Part shown: positions 1 through 10,424 of the stretch, one piece after another
How positions within the stretch are numbered: the first letter of the stretch is position 1
How the letters are laid out: the number at the start of each line of letters is the position of its first letter
Source: Permianibacter fluminis
GTDB lineage: Bacteria; Pseudomonadota; Gammaproteobacteria; Enterobacterales; Permianibacteraceae
DNA length: 64,000 nucleotides
NCBI RefSeq assembly: GCF_013179735.1
Contig: NZ_JABMEG010000001.1
Span: 1,550,001 to 1,614,000, forward strand
Direction: 5' to 3'
Made by a program: the position numbers and the translations under genes
Notes under the pieces: generated by a model
Seen by the model: the letters and a program-made list of their open reading frames with translations, nothing else
Databases searched by the model: none
Told to the model about the DNA's origin: nothing

Positions 1-132
1 GAGGCGTATCACCAGCAATATGCAGCGCGCAATCCCTGGCAACCGTATATCCAGGCCGTCGCGGTGCCGAAGATGGAAAAATTGCAGCACTATTTTGCCG
101 CCGCGATCAAAGCCGATGCTGAATCCGAATGA
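1..132 (+). CDS. msrA: Peptide methionine sulfoxide reductase MsrA, C-terminal end (partial)
   Basis: Only the last 43 codons are in the window; the gene begins upstream of base 1. The visible tail starts with residues EAYHQQYAARNP, which matches the YHQ-Y--NP segment near the C terminus of MsrA enzymes, and ends with a Lys/Ala-rich helix. MsrA reduces the S epimer of methionine sulfoxide in oxidised proteins. It is followed after 64 bases by msrB on the same strand, which supports the identification, since the two are commonly neighbours. The Cys-containing active site is outside the window, so the call rests on the tail and the context. Confidence 0.72.
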   Translation, partial: EAYHQQYAARNPWQPYIQAVAVPKMEKLQHYFAAAIKADAESE

Positions 133-196
133 AGCGTGTACTTGATCGTGCTGCGTGTTGGCCAACAGACAATTGAACTCGACAGGAGACATCCCG

Positions 197-691
197 ATGA
201 AACCCATCGCCTTGCCCGATGGCCCGGCGCCCGTCCGCTCCGCCAGTGGCTACCAGTTACAAGGGCTAAGCGGCGAACAGCGTAACCAGCTGGCGGCCGC
301 ACTCAGTGCGGATGAGCGTCGGGTGTTGTTGGATCATGGCACCGAGCGGCCGTTTTGCGGCACCCTGCTCGATAACAAGCAGGCCGGCAGTTATTGCTGT
401 CGGCTGTGCGGTTTGCCGCTGTTCTCGTCGCAGGCAAAATTTGATTCCGGCACCGGCTGGCCCAGTTTTTTTGCCCCGTTTGATCCGCACCATATTCGCT
501 ATATTCGCGACACCAGCCACGGCATGATCCGCATTGAAATCCGTTGCCAGCGCTGCGACAGTCATCTCGGTCATGTTTTTCCGGATGGGCCGAAGGAAAC
601 GGGCTGGCGCTATTGCTTGAATTCGATCGCGATGCACTTCCGGGCCGAGGGCGAGCCATTGACGGATGCGGCGGAATTGCCGCAGATCTGA
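197..691 (+). CDS. msrB: Peptide methionine-R-sulfoxide reductase MsrB
   Basis: A 164-residue enzyme that reduces the R epimer of methionine sulfoxide, using thioredoxin as reductant. The sequence shows both structural zinc CxxC pairs (CRLCGLPLF and [12 protein letters not shown]) and the catalytic cysteine in [11 protein letters not shown] near the C terminus, with the GTGWPSF motif between them. The ATG at 197 is chosen because AGGAGA lies 8 bases upstream; the open frame extends to 155 but without a ribosome site. It follows msrA closely and probably shares its transcript. The pair repairs oxidised protein methionines. Length and motifs are normal for a cytoplasmic, zinc-containing MsrB. 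Confidence 0.95.
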   Translation: MKPIALPDGPAPVRSASGYQLQGLSGEQRNQLAAALSADERRVLLDHGTERPFCGTLLDNKQAGSYCCRLCGLPLFSSQAKFDSGTGWPSFFAPFDPHHIRYIRDTSHGMIRIEIRCQRCDSHLGHVFPDGPKETGWRYCLNSIAMHFRAEGEPLTDAAELPQI

Positions 692-741
692 TGGCTGCGT
701 GCGGGCCGCAGTGGATGACATGAGGCGGCCCGCTGGCCGCT

Positions 742-1413
742 TCAGTGCACTGCCAGCGCCTGCAGCAGCAAGGTGGCGGTGACGGCGCTGGAGGCGGGAT
801 TCTGACCGGTGATGAGCCAGCCATCGCGCACGACATGGGCCTGAAAATTTTCCGCGGCAACAAAACGGGCACCGCATTCGCGCAGTTGCGATTCCAGCAG
901 GAAGGGCATTGAGGTATCGAGCGCGACGGCGCGCTCTTCGGCATTGGTGAAGGCAGTCAAGCGTTTGCCATGCACCAGCGGCAGCTCGTTGTCATCGCGG
1001 GCATTGACCAGCGCAGCCGGGCCGTGACAAACCGCTGCAATCATTTTTTTCTGCTGAAAAAATTCCCGCAGCAATCGGCTCATGGCGCTGCTGGTCGCCA
1101 GATCAAACATGCAGCCATGGCCACCGGGAATGAACACGGCATCGAACTGACTGGCATGCACGTTGCTGAGTACGTCGGTGTGCGCCAACGCGGCGACAGC
1201 CGGTTGCCACTCCGGGTGGGCATCCAGCTCGGCTGCGCTGGCGGGATCGATCGGCGCCGCGCCGCCAGCCGGGCTCGCCACTGTCAGCCGCACCGCTGAC
1301 TGGCGGAACTGCAGATACGGCACGGCAAATTCTTCCAGCCACAGACCGGTGGCTTTACCCGTGCTCATGCGACTGGCACTGGTGACCACCAACAAGAGAT
1401 GAACCGGTTTCAT
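742..1413 (-). CDS. DJ-1/PfpI (Hsp31-like) family protein
   Basis: A 223-residue cytoplasmic protein of the DJ-1/PfpI superfamily. The nucleophile elbow AAVCHGPAAL carries the reactive cysteine followed by histidine, and the N-terminal TGLWLEE segment supplies the glutamate typical of Hsp31-like members. Members with this triad often act as glutathione-independent glyoxalase III or protein/nucleotide deglycases; others are chaperones, so the exact reaction is not settled. The ATG at 1413 has AAGGAG 8 bases upstream. It lies 88 bases after the kefC stop on the same strand, so it may belong to the same electrophile-defence transcript, because methylglyoxal is a substrate of such enzymes and its glutathione adduct gates Kef channels. 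Confidence 0.87.
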   Translation of the reverse strand: MKPVHLLLVVTSASRMSTGKATGLWLEEFAVPYLQFRQSAVRLTVASPAGGAAPIDPASAAELDAHPEWQPAVAALAHTDVLSNVHASQFDAVFIPGGHGCMFDLATSSAMSRLLREFFQQKKMIAAVCHGPAALVNARDDNELPLVHGKRLTAFTNAEERAVALDTSMPFLLESQLRECGARFVAAENFQAHVVRDGWLITGQNPASSAVTATLLLQALAVH

Positions 1414-1501
1414 CTGCAGACTCCTTTGCGATGAACTTCCACCACTGTAGCAGCGGCAGCGTGGTTTCGCTGACCGGCGGGCCGGGTGCCCGCCGTTCAC
1501 G

Positions 1502-3358
1502 TTATTCCGTTGCCGTAGGGCGCACGACGGATTCTGCCTTACCGGATTCGGATTCGGGCGCGCGGGAAACGGCCGCTGTCCAGATCTCGCCATGCGCTCT
1601 GACCAGCTGCTGGCGGTCGCGTTCAAATTGCGCTTCCAGTTCCGTGCGCGCGGCTTTTGCCAGACTGAGCCGGCTGGCTTCGTCGGTCAGGTGGCGTTGC
1701 AGTGCGGTCAGTGTTTGCAGATTGTGCCGACGGAAACGGTCCGCCAGTTCGCGGGCGTGATGGGCGTCGTGGCCCAATTGTTCCAGCGCGCGCCGACCGA
1801 GCCGCAGCGCCGACTCAAACGTTTCCCGCTCCAGCACTTCGACGCCGCGCTGACGCAATTCGTAGTAGTGGCTGACGTTGCGGGCGCGCGCCAGAATGGC
1901 CAGCTGCGGAAAATGTGCCCGCACCTTGTCAACCAGCGCGAGATTGTCGTTGACGTCATCGATGGCATTGATCAGCAGCCGGGCCCGGTCGGCGCCGGCG
2001 GCCTGCAGCAGATCGAGCCGGGTCGCATCACCGTAATGCACGGTGAAACCGAATTTGCGCAAAAACTGAATCTGATCCGGATCGTGATCGAGCACCACCG
2101 CCTTGATGCCACTGGCAAACAACAGCCGACCGATAACCTGACCAAAGCGGCCAAAGCCGGCGATGATCACCGTGGCATCCGCCGGCGGCTCGATGGTATC
2201 CGCGGCGCGTTGTGATGGCCGCGCGCGCTGCCAACGGGCAACGGCCATCAGTAGCAGCGGTGTACTCGCCATCGACAGCGCAACGGTGAGACTGAGTGCC
2301 CCGGCCCAGTTGCTGCTCAACACCTGCTGTTGCTGGGCCAGCGTGAAGATGACAAAGGCAAACTCGCTGCCCTGACTGAGCAGCACGGCAAACCACGGCC
2401 GATGCGCGGCGGTGATGTCCAGCCGTTTTGCCAGCCACCACAGCAACAAAAATTTGATGAACAGCAGGCCGAGCAGCAAACCGGCGACGATGATCGGCCG
2501 TGACAACAGCAAGGCAAAATCCATGGTCATGCCGACCGCGACAAAAAACAAACCGAGCAACAGACCTTTGAACGGCTCCAGATCGGTTTCCAGCGCGTGT
2601 CGGTATTCCGAACTTGCCAGCAGCACCCCGGCGAGAAACGCCCCGAGCGCCATCGACAAGCCGGCCGCTGCCATCAGCGCGGCAACGCCCAGCACCAGCA
2701 GCAGCGCGGTGGCGGTGAACAGTTCGCGCAAATGCGTGCGCGCCACCAGTCGCAGCAACGGCCGAATCAGAAAACTGCCCAGCACAATGACGATGAGTAT
2801 CGCGGCAATCGCTTTGCCAGTGGCGAGCCATGCCGAACTGACCGGCGCACTGGTGGTCGGTGCCAACGCTGCAACGAGCGCCAGCAGCGGAATCGCTGCA
2901 ATGTCCTGAAACAGCAGAATCGCGAAGCCGCTGCGGCCCATCGGTGTCGTCAGCAGATTGCGTTCCGTCATCGCCTGCATCGCCACTGCGGTTGATGACA
3001 ACGCCAGTGCGCAACCGGCGATCAAGGCGCTGCGCCAATCCGGCAGCAGCGGCCAGACCGCGGCCGTCAAGGCCAGTGCGCACAGCAACAACTGGCCGCT
3101 GCCGCCGAGAAACACTTGTCCGCGCATTTGCCAGAGCCGTTTCGGGTCCAGCTCAAGGCCGATCAAAAACAGCATCAGCACAATGCCGAGTTCGGAAATG
3201 TGCAGCACATGTGTGCTGTCCTGGATCCAGGCAAAACCCCAAGGCCCGACCACGATGCCGGCCACCAGATAGCCGAGCACGGCGCCGAGCCGGCTCCAAC
3301 TGGCAAGGCCAACGCAAATGACCGCCACACTCAGATAGATCAGCACTTCAACCAGCAT
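1502..3358 (-). CDS. kefC: Glutathione-regulated potassium-efflux antiporter KefC/KefB type
   Basis: A 618-residue inner-membrane CPA2 antiporter, almost the length of E. coli KefC. The first ~385 residues are a dozen hydrophobic segments; then comes an RCK/TrkA-N Rossmann domain with IIAGFGRFGQVIGRLL and the acidic VVLDHDPDQI motif, followed by HYGDATR and INAIDDVNDN, all characteristic of KefB/KefC. In the known systems glutathione conjugates open potassium efflux and acidify the cytoplasm during electrophile attack. The start at 3358 overlaps the end of the KefF-like gene by 11 bases, as in E. coli, so translation is probably coupled. An upstream in-frame extension to 3664 is a shadow of the overlapping gene. 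Whether it is orthologous to KefB or KefC cannot be decided by eye. Confidence 0.92.
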   Translation of the reverse strand: MLVEVLIYLSVAVICVGLASWSRLGAVLGYLVAGIVVGPWGFAWIQDSTHVLHISELGIVLMLFLIGLELDPKRLWQMRGQVFLGGSGQLLLCALALTAAVWPLLPDWRSALIAGCALALSSTAVAMQAMTERNLLTTPMGRSGFAILLFQDIAAIPLLALVAALAPTTSAPVSSAWLATGKAIAAILIVIVLGSFLIRPLLRLVARTHLRELFTATALLLVLGVAALMAAAGLSMALGAFLAGVLLASSEYRHALETDLEPFKGLLLGLFFVAVGMTMDFALLLSRPIIVAGLLLGLLFIKFLLLWWLAKRLDITAAHRPWFAVLLSQGSEFAFVIFTLAQQQQVLSSNWAGALSLTVALSMASTPLLLMAVARWQRARPSQRAADTIEPPADATVIIAGFGRFGQVIGRLLFASGIKAVVLDHDPDQIQFLRKFGFTVHYGDATRLDLLQAAGADRARLLINAIDDVNDNLALVDKVRAHFPQLAILARARNVSHYYELRQRGVEVLERETFESALRLGRRALEQLGHDAHHARELADRFRRHNLQTLTALQRHLTDEASRLSLAKAARTELEAQFERDRQQLVRAHGEIWTAAVSRAPESESGKAESVVRPTATE

Positions 3359-3896
3359 GGTCAGGCTCCGGCCAGTGCGGATAGCTTTGCAAGCGTGCGC
3401 GGAATTGCTGGGCTTGTTGCTGCAGAGTGTGTTCGGCGCAGCGATGCCCCTGATGCACGACGATCGGTGGATGCCAGCGCATACCACAGAAGCGCGCGGT
3501 TTGTGATAACGGCGGCACAAACGTGGCGAAGGGATGACCGTGCTCAGCTTCGCGCTGATACGACTCGGCCGGCGCGCCGGTGGTGGTGACCCACAGCACA
3601 TCCTTGCCGCGCAGGGCGTTGCCATCGTCACCGTAGGCCCAGTCGCGGGCCAACACTTTTTCAAACCACAGTGTCAGCAACGCCGGCGTGCTGTACCAAT
3701 ACAAAGGATGCATCCAAACGATCAGCTGCGCCTGCACCAGCGCTTGCTGCTCGGTGTCGACATCGATATCAAAATCCGGATAGAGCTGGTACAGCGAGCG
3801 GATGTGCACGCTGGGCAAATCGCCCACGGCATCGAGCAGGGCGCGACCGGTGCGCGAGCGGGCCGGATACGGATGGGCATAGATAACGCAGATCAT
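3348..3896 (-). CDS. kefF: KefF/KefG-type NAD(P)H oxidoreductase, Kef ancillary subunit
   Basis: A 182-residue flavodoxin-fold protein. The N terminus MICVIYAHPYP, the SLYQLYPDFDID segment and the WYSTPALL...W region match KefF/KefG, soluble quinone reductase-like subunits that bind the Kef antiporter at the inner membrane and are needed for full activity. It sits immediately upstream of kefC with an 11-base overlap. No good Shine-Dalgarno is seen before the ATG at 3896, and the HD-GYP gene ends only 17 bases upstream, so read-through or coupling from that gene is likely. Choice between the F and G names is not certain. Confidence 0.9.
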   Translation of the reverse strand: MICVIYAHPYPARSRTGRALLDAVGDLPSVHIRSLYQLYPDFDIDVDTEQQALVQAQLIVWMHPLYWYSTPALLTLWFEKVLARDWAYGDDGNALRGKDVLWVTTTGAPAESYQREAEHGHPFATFVPPLSQTARFCGMRWHPPIVVHQGHRCAEHTLQQQAQQFRARLQSYPHWPEPDHAG

Positions 3897-3913
3897 GATT
3901 AGCGCAAACGCGC

Positions 3914-5038
3914 TCAGGCGGCCAGGTCATCGGCCCATTGTGCCGCAATTTGCCGGAACTGTGCTTCCTCAGCGACAAAGGCGTCGACCACGTCCGGATC
4001 AAAATGGCTGCCACGTCCGGCAATGATGATCTGCCGGGCCTGCTCGTGTGGCATCGCCGGTTTGTATACGCGCACCGAAATCAGCGCGTCGTAAACATCG
4101 GCCAGTGCCATCAGCCGCGCCGACAGCGGAATGGCGTCGCCGGCCAGACTGTCTGGGTAGCCACTGCCATCCCATTTTTCCTGATGCGACTGGGCAATTT
4201 CCTTGGCATAGCGCAGAAACTCGACCGACATGCCGAGCTCTTGCTCGGCATGTTCAATGGCGAGACAGCCGAGCGTGGTATGGGTTTTCATGATGGCGAA
4301 TTCTTCGTCGGTCAGTTTGGCCGGCTTCAGCAGGATGCGGTCCGGTATGCCGACCTTGCCGATGTCATGCAGCGGCGCCGACTTGAACAGCATCGCGATA
4401 ACTTCATCGCTGAGCATGCTGGCGTACTTCTCCTGTTTCTGCAGATGCCGGGCCAGCACCCGGACGTAATGCTGGGTCCGGCGAATGTGATGACCGGTCT
4501 CGTTGTCGCGGGTTTCGGCCAGCGAGGCCATTGCCAGAATGGTGACATCCTGCAGCGCTTGCACGTCGCGGGTGCGGCGCGCGACTTCCGCTTCCAGATA
4601 GGCATTCTTGTCGCGCAGAAAATCAGCGGCCGCTTTCAATTGCAGATGGGTGTGCACGCGCGCCAGCACAATCGGTGGGCTGATCGGTTTGGTGATGTAA
4701 TCGACTGCGCCGAGTTCGAGGCCGAGCCGCTCATCTTCAATTTCCGATTTCGCGGTCAGGAAAATGACCGGCACCTGCCGGCTGCTGGCAGCGGCTTTCA
4801 ATTGCCGCAGCACAGCGTAGCCATCAAGATCCGGCATCATGATGTCGAGCAGAATCAGATCCGGCACCTGATCTGAAACCAGCTGCAGCGCCTTGGCACC
4901 GCTGTTGGCCACTTTGACCCGGTAATGTTCGCGCAGCAAACCGCTCATCAAGGTCAGATTGTCAGGTGTGTCGTCGACGATCAGGATCACCGGCCGGTTG
5001 CCGCTGATCGGTTTTCCCTGCTCGGTGATGGTGGTCAT
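3914..5038 (-). CDS. Response regulator with HD-GYP cyclic-di-GMP phosphodiesterase domain
   Basis: About 374 residues. Residues ~18-135 form a receiver domain (VILIVDDTPDN; phospho-acceptor Asp in LILLDIMMPDLDG; conserved Lys in FITKPIS-like YITKPIS). After a short coiled linker comes an HD-GYP domain with HDIGKVGIPD and DGSGYPDSLAGDAIP, the signature of c-di-GMP hydrolysing enzymes. ATG 5038 is preferred over GTG 5044 because GGAG lies 7 bases before the ATG. The hybrid kinase gene lies 116 bases upstream on the same strand, so it is the likely phosphodonor. Predicted role: convert the kinase signal into lower cyclic-di-GMP. Confidence 0.94.
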   Translation of the reverse strand: MTTITEQGKPISGNRPVILIVDDTPDNLTLMSGLLREHYRVKVANSGAKALQLVSDQVPDLILLDIMMPDLDGYAVLRQLKAAASSRQVPVIFLTAKSEIEDERLGLELGAVDYITKPISPPIVLARVHTHLQLKAAADFLRDKNAYLEAEVARRTRDVQALQDVTILAMASLAETRDNETGHHIRRTQHYVRVLARHLQKQEKYASMLSDEVIAMLFKSAPLHDIGKVGIPDRILLKPAKLTDEEFAIMKTHTTLGCLAIEHAEQELGMSVEFLRYAKEIAQSHQEKWDGSGYPDSLAGDAIPLSARLMALADVYDALISVRVYKPAMPHEQARQIIIAGRGSHFDPDVVDAFVAEEAQFRQIAAQWADDLAA

Positions 5039-5093
5039 CGACACGCTCCGTACGGATTCCCTGATCCGGCTTTGATGTTCGGGTTCGTGCTCG

Positions 5094-5117
5094 TACTGGT
5101 ATTGATACTGGTATTGA
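5094..5117. repeat. Two exact 12-bp tandem units between kinase and regulator
   Basis: TACTGGTATTGA occurs twice head to tail between the hybrid kinase stop and the HD-GYP start. It is short and has no recognised function; it may simply be slippage. Confidence 0.7.
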
Positions 5118-5154
5118 TATGGCGATTGGCTTTGCCGGCTGCGCGTGAACGCGC

Positions 5155-8100
5155 TCAGAGTGGCCGCTTGGCCAGCGCGGTGGCCAAGGTCGCCGCTGCG
5201 CTGTCGAAATCATAGTCCTGAATGGCCCGATCGATCGCGCGGGTTGCGTCATCGCCCAGCCAGCCCTGCAGGCTGGCGCGCAGATGGGTAAAACTGTCGG
5301 TTGCCTCGCTGTCGCCACCGGCCAGCTGATGCTGCAGCTCGGTGACGGCGTGGCGATCCGGCGGCGCTGCCGGCGGTTCAACGCCCCTTTCGCCATCGCT
5401 TGCGGCTCCAACACTCGCCGTTGCGTTGGCAGCGTCACGGGCCGTTGCAGGCTGCAATTGTTGACGCAGCGGTTCCAGCAGGGCTTGCAGTGCGCTGCCG
5501 TAGTGTTGCAGTACCGGCTGCCAGATGGCCGCCGGTACCTGTTCTCTGGCCATCTGTTCCAGTTCGGCTGCCAGCGCCGCCAGCGCTTCGGCGCCGATGT
5601 TGCCGGCAAGCGCCTTGTCGGTGTGCGCGAGTCGCTCGGCGGTGCGGTAATCGCGTTGGCTCAGCGTCTCGGCAAGTCGGTCGGCGCTGTCGGCTTGCCG
5701 TTCGACAAATTTTTCCAGCAAACGCAAATAGCTCTGCGGCTTGTTCAAGGTGCGGCGCAGGCCTTGCCGGGTGTTCAGGCCGGCGACTACCGGCAAACTG
5801 ATCGCGATGGTTTTGCCGGTTTTGTTGTTTGTGTTGCCACCGTTTGCTGGTGCACTGACACCGGTGTCGTTGGTAGTGCCGGCATCCGGCAACCAGCGCA
5901 GCATGGCGCGAAACAGTTCATCGGGATCAATCGGCTTGGCGACGTGATCATTCATGCCAGCCGCGAGGCAGCGTTCGCGATCACTGGCCAGCGCATTGGC
6001 GGTCATCGCAATCACCGGCAGCGTGGCAAATTGCGGCTGCCGACGCAGCGCCTGGGTGGCGGTAATGCCATCCATGACCGGCATCTGCATGTCCATAAGC
6101 ACAAGATCGTAGGTTTGCTTGGCCAGCGCCGCCAAGGCCTGCTCGCCATCAGCGGCAATATCAACCTGCATGGCCACTTCAGCCAGCAAGCCGCAGGCGA
6201 CATCCTGATTCAGTTCGTTGTCTTCCACCAACAGCACGCGGCGTCCGGCCAGTCGCGCCAGTTGCGCATTGCTGACGCCGTCATGAGCACGCGGCTCGGC
6301 ACTGTCGTCGCTGTCGGTGACGGTCATGCTGATCGACCGCTCTGGTGCCAGCGCGCGCATGGTGGTATCGAACAGCAGCGATGCATGCACCGGCTTGACC
6401 AGCACATCGGCAATGCCGGCATGGGCGGCGTCGCGGAATACTTCTTCGCGGCCATACGAGGTCACCATGACCACGGCCGGTGGTTTGCTCAGTGGCAGAT
6501 GGCGCAGCCGGCGCGCCGTGGTGATGCCATCCATGCCGGGCATTTTCCAGTCGAGAAACACCAGATCAAACGGCGCGCCGGTGGCATCGGCGGCCTGAAT
6601 GCGTTGCAGCGCGTCCTGACCGCTCTCGGCTTCGTCACTGCGAAAGGTCATGCTCTTCAACAGCTCGGTCAGAACATGCCGGGCAGTGCTGTGATCATCC
6701 ACCACCAGTGCGCGCAAGCCGCGCAGATCCGGTTGCGGTACCAGCACCGGTGCTTCCTGTTTACCTTTGCCGACCGAGGCGGTGAACCAGAACGTGCTGC
6801 CGCGACCGGGCTCGCTGTCGACGCCGACTTCGCCGCCCATCAGCTCGGCCAGTTTGCGCGAAATCGCAAGGCCCAGACCGGTGCCGCCGTATTTGCGGGT
6901 GGTTGAACTGTCGGCTTGCTGGAACGATTGAAACAGCTTGGCTTTCTGCTCCGCGTCGAGACCAATGCCGCTGTCGCGCACCGCGCAGTACAGCAGCAGT
7001 TGGTTGGCATCTTCGCGCTGCAGCCGGATGATGATGGTGACGTCGCCGCGCTCGGTAAATTTGACCGCGTTGCTGGTGTAGTTGATCAAAATCTGGCCGA
7101 GCCGTAACGGATCGCCGATCAGCGTGTGCGGCAACCGTGGGTCGACATCGAAAATAAACTCCAGGCCTTTGCCGGCAGCTTTCTCGGCGATCAGGTTGGC
7201 GACCGTATCCAGCACCCGCTCCAGCTCGAACTCGACCTGCTCGATTTCGAACTTGCCGGATTCGATCTTGGAAAAATCCAGCACATCATTGATGACGCCA
7301 AGCAGCAACTGGCCCGAGCTCTGGATTTTCCCGACGTATTCGCGCTGGCGTTTTTGCAGCGCGGTTTTCAGCAGCAGATGCGACAGGCCGATGATGGCGT
7401 TCATCGGCGTGCGGATTTCATGGCTCATGTTGGCGAGGAACAGCGATTTGGCATTGGTTGCCTCTTCGGCGATGTCCTTGGCGTGCTGCAGCGCTTCGCC
7501 TTGCTGATGGGCCAGCGTTTCATCCATCCAGAAACCGTTCCAGACGGTACTGCCATCGGGTAGTCGACGGCCGACCGACTTGCTGTGGATCCAGTGCAGC
7601 TGATCATGAATGCGGACCCGGAAATGCAATTCGGTGTTGCCGCCGGTGCGGATGGCTTTCTCGACCAGTTGCTCCAGCTCGGCGCGATCGTCCGGAACGA
7701 CATGACGCCAGCGTTCAGCCCGATCCCGATGCACACTTTCTGCGCTGACGCCGAGCACTTGCTCGATGCTGTCGGCAATGAAGGTGTAGCCGACCTCGCC
7801 GTCGGCGCTGGCGCGGAACTGGAACACGGTCAGCGGCAGTGCGTTGGTCATGTCGACCAGTTGCTGGCGCACAGCCTGCGCCGCTTGCTCGGCGTGTTTC
7901 TGCGCCGAGATATCGACAATGACCCCGACCAGACCGCCGGGGCTGCCGTCGGCTTTGCGAAAGCCGCTGACCCAGTACAGCGTGTGATGATTTTTGCCAT
8001 CGGCGAAGCTCAGGCTCAGCTCGCGATTGATGGTCCGCGTCTCCCGGATCACCCGTTCATCTTCAGCCTGAAAGGCCTGCCGGTCGGCTTCGGGCAGAAA

Positions 8101-10224
8101 GTCCAGATCCAGCACTCGCTTGCCGATCAGGTGTTGACGTTCGACACCAAAAGCTTGCTCATACGCCAGATTGAACAGGACAAAGCGACTGTCGCTGTCT
8201 TTGACGAAAATCGGATTCGGGATGGTGTTGATCAATGCCTGTTGGAACGCCAGTTGATCGGCCAGCGCTTGATCTCGCTGGCGTTCTTCGGTGATGTCGA
8301 GCCAATAGCCGTTCCACACCTGTTCGTCGGTTTTGCTGTTGGCCTTGGCCAGCATGCGTATCCAGCGAACCTCGCCGCGCCGGTGTACACGGAATTCGCA
8401 TTCGGCGCTGGTCTCGCTGCTGTTGAACATCGCTTCCAGCGTTGCAACATCGTCGCCATCGATGACCGGCCAGATGCTGTCCGGCTCGACCAGCAGATCG
8501 TGCATGGCGACGCCGAGCACCTGCTCGCTTTGCCGGCTGACAAAACGAAACTGCACGCCGTTGCTGCCGTTGACATACTGGAATACTGCGACCGGCAGCG
8601 CGTCGGTCATTTCGGCCAGCCGGCGCCGGTTGGCGTCAGCAGCATCGATGTAATGGCGCAGCTCGGCTTCCATCGCTTTGCGGGTGCTGATGTCATTGAA
8701 CAGGCCGATGGTCTGGTGCACCTCGCCCGCGTCATCGTGCAGCGTCGCCAGCGACAGTTCGGCCCAGAACCGTTTGCCGGAACAGTGCTGCAGCTCCAGT
8801 TCACCGCGCCAGGGCTCGCGCTTGGCGGCGACCAGCAGCATTTTGTCGGCCAATTTCGGGCTGCGCAGAAAGTCGGCGATGGCAATGCCCGGCAATTGCT
8901 CGGCGGTATAGCCCAACATTTGTCGGAATTGCGGATTGACGTAGAGCAGCTTGCCGTCACTGTCGGTGACAAACATCGCTTGCGGGCTTTGTTCAACGGC
9001 GCGCGACAAGGTGCGCAGCCGATCTTCGTAACGTTGGCGTATGCCGAGCTGGATTTGCCGGCTCAGCCACCAGGAACCGGCCAGCGCGATCAACAGCAGC
9101 GGCAACACGCCACTCAGCAGACGGTGGCTCAGACTCCAGCCCAGATTCGGTTCGGCAAACGCGACCAGTCGCCAGTCGCCGGCATTGTCGCGCCACTGCA
9201 GTGAGGTGCCGAGCAGCTGATAGTGCTGGTTGTTGACGCGCGCTGCGCGCTTGCCTTCCGGCAGCAGCTGCAGCGCCGTCGTGCTGTCGTAGTAATGGCT
9301 GTAACGGGCATCGGCCTTCACTCGCTCGACCGCAGCGGTGTCACCGAGCACGGCATACTTCCAGTCCGGTTGATTGCTGGCAAACACCACGTTTTCCGGC
9401 GACAGCAGCGCCAGCGGCAGCCGCTGCGATTGCAGCAAGTTGTCGATGCCGGTGAAGTCGATTTTGCCGACCAGCACTCCAACGATCTGATTTTGCTCGC
9501 GAATGGGTGCGGCGACAAAAATGCCGCGATCCTGGGTCAACGCGCTGATGGCCGGATACAGATTGGTTTTGCCCTGCATGGCCAATTGAAAATACGGCCG
9601 CTGGCCAAAATTGCGGCCGGCGCCGTATTCGCCACTGCGCAGATAAAACGCCGTGATGAGGCCCGTGCGATCCATCACAAAGGCATTGTCGCTGTTGACC
9701 AGCTCCGACAGCTCGCGCAGTGCCTGCAGGGTTTCTGGCGCATCAAGACCGTTGTTGCCGAGCGCGCTGGCTTTGATCGGCAGATTGGTGCGCGCCAGCG
9801 TTTCGATGGCGCCGAAAATGCGACCGTTGATGGTTTCGCCATCGATGCGACCGGCCAGAATTTGCAAGTCGGAGGTCAGCGCGCTTTCGCGATTGCGGAT
9901 GATGCTGCTGCTGATCAACACCGAGCAAACGATGCCAAACAGCAAGGCGACCAGCGTGATCAGCAGTTGCTGGGTTTTGAAATCGAGCCGTTGTGAGGAG
10001 GGGGAAGCCAAAGCCGGCACCGTCTGAGCAGGACGCGAGTACAGACTTAGGGATAGTCGATGAGCTGCGCGAGTACCAGTCAGCCGGGCATTTCTGCGGC
10101 AACAGGACGGTAAAAAGGCGGTGACAGGCCGACATTCGACGGCTCGGGTGTTGATGAATAGCGGCTGTGGTTCGGACCGGTGATTGCCGCTCGGAGCAGG
10201 TGTTGCTGTTCGGATGTGGAGCAA
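5155..10224 (-). CDS. Hybrid sensor histidine kinase (dCache, four PAS, HisKA, HATPase, two REC, HPt)
   Basis: Up to 1689 residues as drawn; the start is uncertain because the first ~65 residues do not look coding and the true start may lie near 10,010-10,060 (GTG/TTG candidates). Residue numbers are from the drawn start. Order seen: membrane helix ~87-110, periplasmic double-Cache-like sensor ~112-365, second helix ~368-390, PAS domains near 407-530, 545-655, 665-785 and 793-925, HisKA with [14 protein letters not shown] (His near 933), HATPase ~1040-1160, receiver 1 ([14 protein letters not shown]) ~1170-1290, receiver 2 ([14 protein letters not shown]) ~1333-1455, and an HPt-like domain ~1500-1590. 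The HPt histidine sits in [10 protein letters not shown] rather than the usual HTLKG. A further ~60-residue helical tail follows. It is an inner-membrane phosphorelay kinase, and the HD-GYP regulator just downstream is its likely output. Confidence 0.93.
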   Translation of the reverse strand: MLHIRTATPAPSGNHRSEPQPLFINTRAVECRPVTAFLPSCCRRNARLTGTRAAHRLSLSLYSRPAQTVPALASPSSQRLDFKTQQLLITLVALLFGIVCSVLISSSIIRNRESALTSDLQILAGRIDGETINGRIFGAIETLARTNLPIKASALGNNGLDAPETLQALRELSELVNSDNAFVMDRTGLITAFYLRSGEYGAGRNFGQRPYFQLAMQGKTNLYPAISALTQDRGIFVAAPIREQNQIVGVLVGKIDFTGIDNLLQSQRLPLALLSPENVVFASNQPDWKYAVLGDTAAVERVKADARYSHYYDSTTALQLLPEGKRAARVNNQHYQLLGTSLQWRDNAGDWRLVAFAEPNLGWSLSHRLLSGVLPLLLIALAGSWWLSRQIQLGIRQRYEDRLRTLSRAVEQSPQAMFVTDSDGKLLYVNPQFRQMLGYTAEQLPGIAIADFLRSPKLADKMLLVAAKREPWRGELELQHCSGKRFWAELSLATLHDDAGEVHQTIGLFNDISTRKAMEAELRHYIDAADANRRRLAEMTDALPVAVFQYVNGSNGVQFRFVSRQSEQVLGVAMHDLLVEPDSIWPVIDGDDVATLEAMFNSSETSAECEFRVHRRGEVRWIRMLAKANSKTDEQVWNGYWLDITEERQRDQALADQLAFQQALINTIPNPIFVKDSDSRFVLFNLAYEQAFGVERQHLIGKRVLDLDFLPEADRQAFQAEDERVIRETRTINRELSLSFADGKNHHTLYWVSGFRKADGSPGGLVGVIVDISAQKHAEQAAQAVRQQLVDMTNALPLTVFQFRASADGEVGYTFIADSIEQVLGVSAESVHRDRAERWRHVVPDDRAELEQLVEKAIRTGGNTELHFRVRIHDQLHWIHSKSVGRRLPDGSTVWNGFWMDETLAHQQGEALQHAKDIAEEATNAKSLFLANMSHEIRTPMNAIIGLSHLLLKTALQKRQREYVGKIQSSGQLLLGVINDVLDFSKIESGKFEIEQVEFELERVLDTVANLIAEKAAGKGLEFIFDVDPRLPHTLIGDPLRLGQILINYTSNAVKFTERGDVTIIIRLQREDANQLLLYCAVRDSGIGLDAEQKAKLFQSFQQADSSTTRKYGGTGLGLAISRKLAELMGGEVGVDSEPGRGSTFWFTASVGKGKQEAPVLVPQPDLRGLRALVVDDHSTARHVLTELLKSMTFRSDEAESGQDALQRIQAADATGAPFDLVFLDWKMPGMDGITTARRLRHLPLSKPPAVVMVTSYGREEVFRDAAHAGIADVLVKPVHASLLFDTTMRALAPERSISMTVTDSDDSAEPRAHDGVSNAQLARLAGRRVLLVEDNELNQDVACGLLAEVAMQVDIAADGEQALAALAKQTYDLVLMDMQMPVMDGITATQALRRQPQFATLPVIAMTANALASDRERCLAAGMNDHVAKPIDPDELFRAMLRWLPDAGTTNDTGVSAPANGGNTNNKTGKTIAISLPVVAGLNTRQGLRRTLNKPQSYLRLLEKFVERQADSADRLAETLSQRDYRTAERLAHTDKALAGNIGAEALAALAAELEQMAREQVPAAIWQPVLQHYGSALQALLEPLRQQLQPATARDAANATASVGAASDGERGVEPPAAPPDRHAVTELQHQLAGGDSEATDSFTHLRASLQGWLGDDATRAIDRAIQDYDFDSAAATLATALAKRPL

Positions 10225-10274
10225 TGATGTGGGGGATGATGCGGGAAACGGCGTGAGGAATGATTGGGAGAACG

Positions 10275-10320
10275 AGGCATGATTGAAAAAAGCAAGGCTC
10301 AGCCGTCACGGCTGAGCCTT
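10275..10320 (-). terminator. Rho-independent terminator after the small Cys-tailed gene
   Basis: A perfect 13-bp inverted repeat with arm AAGGCTCAGCCGT spans 10294-10320. Read on the minus strand it is followed by CTTTTTTC. It would end the transcript of the 89-codon gene and isolate it from the kinase gene downstream. Confidence 0.88.
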
Positions 10321-10424
10321 AATCAAATTTATTTCGGTTCATCGCGGTTCGGGCAATCGTCACGGCAAGCCAATCGGTGTTGGCAACACAGTGCAATGCC
10401 CTATGCAAAACCAGCCGATTCGCC

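Noticed and set aside
5284-6906. 540-codon plus-strand ORF opposite the kinase gene
   Set aside because: Antisense frame of a GC-rich coding gene; composition is Arg/Gln-rich and no ribosome site is seen.
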